A stretch of 18,062 nt of DNA from an uncultured Selenomonas sp. (GTDB lineage Bacteria > Bacillota > Negativicutes > Selenomonadales > Selenomonadaceae), in NCBI GenBank assembly GCA_937981305.1, contig CALJPB010000166.1, forward strand, positions 1-18,062, read 5' to 3'. The notes under the pieces are model-generated. The model saw only the letters and a program-made list of their open reading frames with translations, searched no databases and had not been told where the DNA came from. Positions 13,482-18,062 of the stretch are shown here, one piece after another (the first letter of the stretch is position 1; every line of letters begins with the position of its first letter). Made by a program: the position numbers and the translations under genes.

Positions 13482-13737
13482 GGTTCAGTATACACCGCAA
13501 GCCATTCGTCAGTTGCGGAAACTGGATCCATTTGTTATGCGCAGCATCTATGCGTGGATTGGGAAAAATCTTGAAGGATGCAGCAACCCGCGCCTGCATG
13601 GCAAAGGGCTGACCGCGAATCGCAGCGGTCAGTGGCGTTATCGCGTGAACGACTATCGTCTGATTGCGGAGATCCAAGACGATGTTGTGGTCATCCTCAT
13701 CGTACGGATTGCCCATCGACGTGAGGTGTACGACTGA
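13468..13737 (+). CDS. RelE/ParE-superfamily toxin
   Basis: An 89-residue basic protein with the RelE-type layout: strand YKVQYTP (4-10), helix QAIRQLRKLDPFVMRSIYAWI (11-31), NPRLHGKGL (40-48), then the sheet GQWRYRVNDYRLIAEI (54-69) and VVVILIVRIAHRREVYD (73-89). The basic and aromatic residues Arg57, Arg59, Arg64, Arg84, Arg85 and Tyr88 are where RelE-type mRNA interferases have catalytic and RNA-binding residues, so ribosome-dependent mRNA cleavage is likely. It starts within the antitoxin gene and ends just before a strong terminator, so the pair forms a closed operon. Confidence 0.88.
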   Translation: MKTYKVQYTPQAIRQLRKLDPFVMRSIYAWIGKNLEGCSNPRLHGKGLTANRSGQWRYRVNDYRLIAEIQDDVVVILIVRIAHRREVYD

Positions 13738-13749
13738 GCACTTTTGAGT

Positions 13750-13800
13750 GGAGCAGTTGCACGAAGCTAAAACTTCGTGTAGCCGCTCCCTTATTTTTTT
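13750..13800 (+). terminator. Terminator after the RelBE-type operon
   Basis: CACGAAG and CTTCGTG form a 7-bp stem around CTAAAA, flanked by an outer GGAGC/GCTCC pairing and followed by CTTA and seven T. It begins 13 bases after the toxin stop codon. Confidence 0.93.
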
Positions 13801-13833
13801 GCAATTTTTTAGACTTCTTGTGACTTTTGCAAC

Positions 13834-13861
13834 AGAATCGGGGATGATTCTCAGTTATACT
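13834..13861 (+). promoter_or_regulatory. Possible promoter/operator of the methyltransferase-TonB unit
   Basis: A good -10, TATACT (13856-13861), lacks a clear -35. A 6-bp inverted repeat AGAATC/GATTCT (13834-13851) occupies the place where the -35 should be, as in an activator- or repressor-controlled promoter. Confidence 0.4.
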
Positions 13862-13911
13862 GTTCCCATAGATGATAGATATTTTCAATCATATAGATGG
13901 GAGCGATACAA

Positions 13912-14682
13912 ATGGCTGAAGAAAAGAAGAACGAACCGGGACATGAGTTCCTTGCGCGTCTGGGCAAGACACGGCTGCGTCCGGGTGGGCGCGAGGCGAC
14001 GGAGTGGCTGCTCGGCCACGTTGACTTTACGGCAGATACGCGCGTGCTTGAGGTCGCGTGCAACATGGGCACGACGATGGTCGCCCTCGCGGAGGCGCAC
14101 GGCTGCCGCATCACGGGGCTGGACATGAATCCGAAGGCACTGGAGAAGGCGCGTGCGAACATCGCGGCGCACGGGCTGAACGATGTGATCGACGTGGTGG
14201 AGGGGAATGCACTCGCGCTGCCCTTCCCCGACGCGACATTCGATGTCGTCATCAACGAGGCGATGCTCACGATGCTGCCGCGTGAGAACAAGGCAAAGGC
14301 GATTGCCGAGTACTTCCGCGTGCTGAAGCCGGGCGGTGTGCTCCTCACGCACGATGTTGCACTGCGCGTGACGGATGAGGCGGAGGCGGCGGAGCTGCGT
14401 GCGGGCATCTCCCGTGCGATCAATGTGAATGTCGATCCGCTCCCGCACGCACTCTGGGAGAAGCTGCTGCGCGACGCGGGCTTTGCCATCGAGGTGCAGA
14501 CGGGCGATATGACACTGCTCGACCCTGCGGGGCTCGTGCGCGACGAGGGATTCGACGGTGCGATGAAGATCATCCGCAACGGGCTGCGGACGGAGAACCT
14601 CGACCGCTTCCGCAAGATGTTCAACTTCTTCTTTGACCACAACAAGGAGTTCTCGTACATCGCTGTCGTCAGCAAAAAATAG
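13912..14682 (+). CDS. Class I SAM-dependent methyltransferase
   Basis: A 256-residue soluble methyltransferase of the Rossmann type. Motif I is VLEVACNMGTT (45-55), in place of the commoner ExGxGxG form. The acidic residue after the second strand is in GLDMNP (69-74), motif II/III is EGNALALPFPDATFDVVINEA (97-117), and VLKPGG (137-142) follows. This pattern is that of the Methyltransf_11/UbiE-like group that methylates small molecules, but the substrate cannot be told. The start is the ATG with GGGAG 8 bases upstream; an ATG five codons earlier overlaps that site. The TonB receptor begins 57 bases after its stop in the same direction, so a common transcript and a linked role, such as modifying an imported compound, are plausible but unproven. 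Confidence 0.82.
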   Translation: MAEEKKNEPGHEFLARLGKTRLRPGGREATEWLLGHVDFTADTRVLEVACNMGTTMVALAEAHGCRITGLDMNPKALEKARANIAAHGLNDVIDVVEGNALALPFPDATFDVVINEAMLTMLPRENKAKAIAEYFRVLKPGGVLLTHDVALRVTDEAEAAELRAGISRAINVNVDPLPHALWEKLLRDAGFAIEVQTGDMTLLDPAGLVRDEGFDGAMKIIRNGLRTENLDRFRKMFNFFFDHNKEFSYIAVVSKK

Positions 14683-14739
14683 GTGGATCAGGAGAGCGGA
14701 CGAAGGCATCCATGTGTCGGACAGATGAGGAGGAATCGT

Positions 14740-16950
14740 ATGCGAATGACAAAGCAGAGGGCTCTTGCGGCGGCGGTCGCGCTCACACTTTCGGGCACGG
14801 CACACGCCGTCTATGCAGAGGATACGCAGGCGCAGAAAGAAGGCTACGAGACAGCCCCCGTTGTGGTGACGGCATCGGGCTTTGAGGAGGATGTGCGCTT
14901 TGCGCCCGCGAGTATCTCGGTCATCAAGGCGGATGAGATTGCGCAGCGCGGCTATACGGATCTCCGTCAGGTGCTTGATATGGTGGAGGGGGTCGACACG
15001 TTCGGCGCGACGGGGCGGTTCGATACGCCCGCAGTCTCGATTCGCGGAATGGACGACGGCTATACGCTCATCCTCGTGGATGGGGTGGCGCAGGTAGGCC
15101 CCGGCATTGCGGGCGGGATGATGCGCAGCTTCAACCAGCTCGCGAACACGAGCCTACCCGCACCGAGCCAGATCGAGCGCATCGAGGTGGTGCGCGGCCC
15201 GATGTCGACGCTCTACGGCTCGGATGCGATGGGCGGTGTCATCAACATCATCACAAAGAAGGTGACGGAAGAGTTCCACGGCTCTGTCTCCGTCGGCAGC
15301 ATCCTTGAGACGACGGATAACAAGTCGAACACGATGAAGTACAACTTCAACGTGGCGGGGCCCATTACGCGCGACAAGGTCGGGATGCAGATGCGCGGCA
15401 GCTATCTGAAACGCGGCCCATCGGCATTCGGCGTGGACAAGGAGAAGCGCGACTACGACAACTGGAATCTCGGGACGCGTGTGACCTATACGCCCGCCGC
15501 AGGGCACAGCTACTATCTTGATGTGGATCGCGGGCAGAATATGCGTGACGGTGATTTTGCACAGGCGGGGCGGATGGATATTCCGTCGCCGCCCGCACCC
15601 GTCGCCGGGGCGTTCGTGCGGACGAAGCTCGACGGCGATGTGGCGCAGCGGTTCGACCGCATGAAGATCGTACTCGGCGCGGAGAACAAGGTCGGCAAAG
15701 AGGGGACGTGGACGAATACCCTGTCCTTCCTGCGCAATGAGATGCACCTCGATGCGGATATGACGGGGACGGCAAAGCCTTCCCTTATGCCCCGCGCGAT
15801 CCCGATCCGCTCACAGATCCGCAACAACGTGAAGAATGACTTTGTGACGTTCGATACAAAGTACGTCACACCGCTCGGCGACGACCACACACTCGCGGTG
15901 GGGGCACGCTGGCAGCGCGAGGGGGTGGACTATCATCTCATGCGGCGGATGGGGCCGACGGGCTTTGCTCCGCCGATGCTCACGGCTCAGATGCAGCGGC
16001 GCAATTCCAATGACAACGGCAGTCTCTCGCGCGCAAGCTGGGCGCTCTACGGCGAGGATACGTGGGCACTCACGAAGAAGCTCGTCTTTACCTACGGTGT
16101 GCGCTACGATCATCCCGAGGACTACGACGACAATCTCAGCCCGCGCGGCTACCTCATCTATATGCCGAACCGCAATTTCACGGTGAAGGGCGGCGTTGCA
16201 ACGGGCTACAAAGCTCCGACGATGCTCCAGTCCGCGCCCGTAGACATACACCTCAATATCACGGGCGAGATCTATCGCGGCAATACGGGGCTGAAGCCGG
16301 AGAAGTCGACGACGGAGGAAATCGGGTTCTACTACCACAACGAGCACGATACGGATGCACACGTGACGTTCTTCCACACGGATTTCAAGAACAAGATCGA
16401 CCTCGGCGATGCGGTGAATGTCGCGGGCATCGGTGACGTCCGCACCTATGAGAACGTTGGCAAGGCACGCATCCACGGCGTAGAGGTCGGAACGAAGTTC
16501 GCGATCGCGCCAAAGGTGTCGGCGGGGCTGAACTGGACGCTGCTCACCAGTCAGATAAAGAGCGGCAAGAATGTCGGTCAGCCGCTGCGCTCCACGCCGA
16601 AGCAGGCGGTCAACCTGAGACTCGACTGGATGCCGACGGACGCGACAGATGTCTGGCTCAGTGCGCAGTACCGCAGTGGGATGTACCGCTCGAAGCAGGC
16701 AGCCGGGATCGCCTCGCACTATCGTCCGTTCACCGTCCTCAACATGGGCGTGACACACAAGCTGCGTGACGGGCTCTCCATGCAGTTCGCCGTCAACAAT
16801 CTGCTGAACCGCAACTTCGATCAGACAAGAACAGCGGCAAACGGCACGAAGTACGGCGACTACTATGACGAGATCGATGCAGACGGCATCGCGGGCGGCT
16901 CGTATCTCTCCCGCCGCAGCTACTGGCTCGGCCTGACATACAACTTCTGA
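14740..16950 (+). CDS. TonB-dependent outer-membrane receptor
   Basis: A 736-residue receptor that imports a scarce ligand (siderophore, haem, cobalamin or similar) across the outer membrane using TonB energy. Residues 1-27 form a signal peptide. A TonB-box-like APVVVTA (39-45) follows, then the plug domain up to about 165, with SIRGMDDGYTLILVDG (100-115) and YGSDAMGGVINIITKK. The rest is a 22-strand-type barrel ending in the terminal aromatic YWLGLTYNF typical of outer-membrane insertion. The ligand is not evident. The start ATG is 6 bases after GAGGAGG; an ATG five codons earlier overlaps that site. No clear Fur box was found upstream. Partner permease genes are not in the window. Confidence 0.92.
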   Translation: MRMTKQRALAAAVALTLSGTAHAVYAEDTQAQKEGYETAPVVVTASGFEEDVRFAPASISVIKADEIAQRGYTDLRQVLDMVEGVDTFGATGRFDTPAVSIRGMDDGYTLILVDGVAQVGPGIAGGMMRSFNQLANTSLPAPSQIERIEVVRGPMSTLYGSDAMGGVINIITKKVTEEFHGSVSVGSILETTDNKSNTMKYNFNVAGPITRDKVGMQMRGSYLKRGPSAFGVDKEKRDYDNWNLGTRVTYTPAAGHSYYLDVDRGQNMRDGDFAQAGRMDIPSPPAPVAGAFVRTKLDGDVAQRFDRMKIVLGAENKVGKEGTWTNTLSFLRNEMHLDADMTGTAKPSLMPRAIPIRSQIRNNVKNDFVTFDTKYVTPLGDDHTLAVGARWQREGVDYHLMRRMGPTGFAPPMLTAQMQRRNSNDNGSLSRASWALYGEDTWALTKKLVFTYGVRYDHPEDYDDNLSPRGYLIYMPNRNFTVKGGVATGYKAPTMLQSAPVDIHLNITGEIYRGNTGLKPEKSTTEEIGFYYHNEHDTDAHVTFFHTDFKNKIDLGDAVNVAGIGDVRTYENVGKARIHGVEVGTKFAIAPKVSAGLNWTLLTSQIKSGKNVGQPLRSTPKQAVNLRLDWMPTDATDVWLSAQYRSGMYRSKQAAGIASHYRPFTVLNMGVTHKLRDGLSMQFAVNNLLNRNFDQTRTAANGTKYGDYYDEIDADGIAGGSYLSRRSYWLGLTYNF

Positions 16951-16959
16951 TGATCGGAT

Positions 16960-17016
16960 AAAAAAGAAGCTGCCTCCACCGAAAATAAATCGGCGAAGGC
17001 AGCTTCTTTGTATTTA
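16960..17016. terminator. Bidirectional terminator between the TonB receptor and PHP genes
   Basis: AGAAGCTGCCT and AGGCAGCTTCT form a perfect 11-bp stem, with an inner CCGA/TCGG pairing. Rightward it is followed by TTGTATTT; leftward by TTTTTTATCC. The convergent receptor and PHP genes would share it. The next 50 bases are a very AT-rich, low-complexity stretch. Confidence 0.9.
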
Positions 17017-17065
17017 TAAAATAAATAACAATAAATATATATAAATAACGATAAAAAGAAAACAA

Positions 17066-17818
17066 TTAAGAAGAATAATTTAAACCGTGTACGCCGTTTC
17101 GTGCATGACGCTCTGCAATCCATGCCTTGAGACGGACGGGATCGCTGTTCAGCACGAGTTCCTCGGGGAAATCAATGTCCGCGAGAATGGCGTGCGTATG
17201 ACTGTGCTCGCCGACATCGATGTCGATGTGCGCATCGCTGCCGATGAGGATGTGTGCGCCGTGGCGACGGCAGGCGGCAAGGAGATCCCGTGCGAGGAGT
17301 TCCGAGCCCTTGCGCGGGCCGTCCGGGGTGTGCGAGGCGTTGTTTGCCTCGATGAGGACGTGCTCTGCGGCAGCGGCACGGGCAAGCGCATCGAAGTCCA
17401 CGGGATAGGCGGGGTTGTCGGGATGTCCGATGATCGTGACGTAGGGATTTGCCATCGCACCGAGGAGGGCGCGTGTATTCTCCTCCTGCGTGCCGGGCGC
17501 AATCACGACATCGTGCAGACTTGCGATGGCATAGTGCATTTTTTGCAGGACGCGCTCGGGCAGATCGACGCCGCCCTCGTAGTCCATGATGTTCAGCTCC
17601 GCGCCCATGATGATGTCGATGCCGTAGGCGGCGGGGCGGATGACCTTGAAGTTGCGAAAGTACATCTCGTGAAACGTGCCGGGCAGTGCGGGCGCATGGT
17701 CGGAGATGCCGACGAGGGCGAGTCCCTTCTCCTTTGCCATCGTCGCGATCTCACGAATCGTGCTGTAGGCGTGCATACTGGCGATGCTGTGCGTGTGGAT
17801 ATCGATGATGTCGGTCAC
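17066..17818 (-). CDS. PHP-domain metal-dependent phosphoesterase (YcdX-like)
   Basis: A 250-residue hydrolase of the PHP superfamily, which binds three metal ions in a distorted TIM barrel. Metal ligands are seen as HTH (8-10), SDH (39-41), GAE (72-74), SLHD (100-103), GHPD (131-134) and GSDAH (193-197). This is the standard arrangement for small stand-alone phosphatases such as YcdX; length also fits. The physiological substrate is unknown; histidinol phosphatase (HisK type) is less likely without his genes nearby. The start is GTG with GGAGG 7 bases upstream, and no better ATG precedes it. The space upstream is shared with the promoter of the antisense RNA of copy 2, which points the other way. 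Confidence 0.88.
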   Translation of the reverse strand: MTDIIDIHTHSIASMHAYSTIREIATMAKEKGLALVGISDHAPALPGTFHEMYFRNFKVIRPAAYGIDIIMGAELNIMDYEGGVDLPERVLQKMHYAIASLHDVVIAPGTQEENTRALLGAMANPYVTIIGHPDNPAYPVDFDALARAAAAEHVLIEANNASHTPDGPRKGSELLARDLLAACRRHGAHILIGSDAHIDIDVGEHSHTHAILADIDFPEELVLNSDPVRLKAWIAERHARNGVHGLNYSS

Positions 17819-17839
17819 GAAAGCCTCCGATCTTTTATC

Positions 17840-17868
17840 TTGCAGATTTGATGACGCTTTGCTATAAT
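17840..17868 (+). promoter_or_regulatory. Promoter of antisense RNA, copy 2
   Basis: TTGCAG (17840-17845) and a perfect TATAAT (17863-17868) are separated by 17 bases. It points toward the 3' end of the second peptide gene, just as the antisense promoter of copy 1 does. Confidence 0.7.
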
Positions 17869-17874
17869 AAGAAC

Positions 17875-17963
17875 AGAAGGAACGCCTCGGGCGGTGTCTT
17901 TCCAGAATCGCGTGTTTTTCTATGAACCGCTCAACTGGTCAGAGCTGGGCGGTTATTTCTTTT
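17875..17963 (+). ncRNA. Predicted antisense antitoxin RNA, copy 2
   Basis: Transcription from the promoter at 17840-17868 would begin near 17875, include the fold-back arm GGCGGTGTCTTTCC (17890-17903), and end at the hairpin 17925-17954 followed by ATTTCTTTT. About 85-90 bases, complementary to the 3' end of the second peptide mRNA. Ends are predicted only. Confidence 0.6.
17925..17954. terminator. Shared bidirectional terminator, copy 2
   Basis: AACCGC and GCGGTT form the stem base, with imperfect inner pairing. It overlaps the stop codon of the second peptide gene. Rightward it is followed by ATTTCTTTT. It corresponds in position and base stem to 6262-6289 in copy 1. Confidence 0.65.
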
Positions 17964-18027
17964 GGCTTATCGCTAAAATATAGCCTGTGGCAACGACCAA
18001 AAACAGGATCGCACCGATTTCAGACAT
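17953..18027 (-). CDS. Small hydrophobic peptide, probable type I toxin (copy 2)
   Basis: A 24-residue peptide whose core AILFLVVATGYILAI is identical to that of the peptide at 6192-6263, while the flanking residues differ (start MSEIG, end SQKK). The DNA differs at several synonymous third positions within the core, so selection has kept the peptide. Its ribosome-binding site GGGGGTGAG is again held in a CCCCC-GAAA-GGGGG hairpin (18037-18050), and the ATG follows. It has its own convergent antisense RNA. The cassette leader is cut by the window end. Function as a membrane-acting type I toxin is inferred from architecture. Confidence 0.75.
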   Translation of the reverse strand: MSEIGAILFLVVATGYILAISQKK

Positions 18028-18062
18028 ATCCGCTCACCCCCTTTCGGGGGAAAGACACCGCC

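Larger units (their letters stand above)
17890..18062 (-). repeat. Fold-back arms enclosing peptide cassette copy 2
   Basis: GGCGGTGTCTTTCC (17890-17903) and GGAAAGACACCGCC (18049-18062) are perfectly complementary over 14 bases and enclose the second peptide gene. Compared with copy 1, one A-U pair is replaced by G-C with both sides changed, and two G-U pairs become standard pairs. The cassette runs off the window, so any outer arm and the toxin promoter are not visible. Confidence 0.75.

Noticed and set aside
13860..13905. A Fur box before the methyltransferase-TonB unit
   Set aside because: Only a loose ATGAT/ATCAT repeat is present; agreement with the Fur consensus is too poor.
17009..17065. 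AT-rich ATAAATAA-like stretch as an origin or satellite repeat
   Set aside because: Repeat units are irregular and short; it is low-complexity spacer between convergent genes.

Overview
The window looks like chromosomal DNA of a GC-rich, two-membraned Firmicute, most likely Selenomonas or a close relative (Negativicutes). The ribosome-binding sites (AGGAG type) and sigma-A promoters are Firmicute-like. A complete TonB-dependent outer-membrane receptor and a secreted, alanine-rich coiled-coil protein require an outer membrane. The genus is inferred, not proven.

Left part (1-4800), read leftward: two tandem serine-hydroxymethyltransferase-like genes, an SLC13/DASS anion transporter, and a small DUF1653 gene with a fully consensus promoter. 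Both SHMT-like proteins have lost the PLP-binding lysine and most other catalytic residues, so they are not ordinary GlyA enzymes.

Middle (4900-8600), read rightward: a D-2-hydroxyacid (hydroxypyruvate/glyoxylate-type) reductase, a MOFRL-family glycerate 2-kinase and rsmG. The two metabolic genes would take hydroxypyruvate to glycerate and then 2-phosphoglycerate. Between them sits a compact cassette not explained by the large genes. It encodes a 23-residue hydrophobic peptide whose Shine-Dalgarno is locked in a CCCCC-GAAA-GGGGG hairpin, a shared bidirectional terminator, a convergent antisense RNA with a strong promoter, and a long-range 5'-3' fold-back pairing. A second, diverged copy lies at the right edge on the other strand (17840-18062). 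Base changes in the fold-back stem compensate between copies. This is the architecture of a type I toxin-antitoxin system and is the most interesting feature of the window.

8600-12030: a possible 44-codon ORF, a secreted coiled-coil/Adhesin_E-like protein, and a c-di-GMP phosphodiesterase (degenerate GGDEF, intact EAL, long C-terminal extension), probably one transcription unit closed by a strong terminator.

12030-13800: a sigma-70-family factor with its own promoter, a lone DinJ/RelB-type antitoxin with its own promoter inside the end of the sigma gene, then an overlapping RelB/RelE-type antitoxin-toxin pair and a strong terminator.

13800-18062: a SAM-dependent methyltransferase followed by a TonB-dependent receptor, a bidirectional terminator, a leftward PHP-domain phosphoesterase, and the second peptide/antisense cassette. 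No tRNA, rRNA, CRISPR array, insertion sequence or recognisable known riboswitch was seen.
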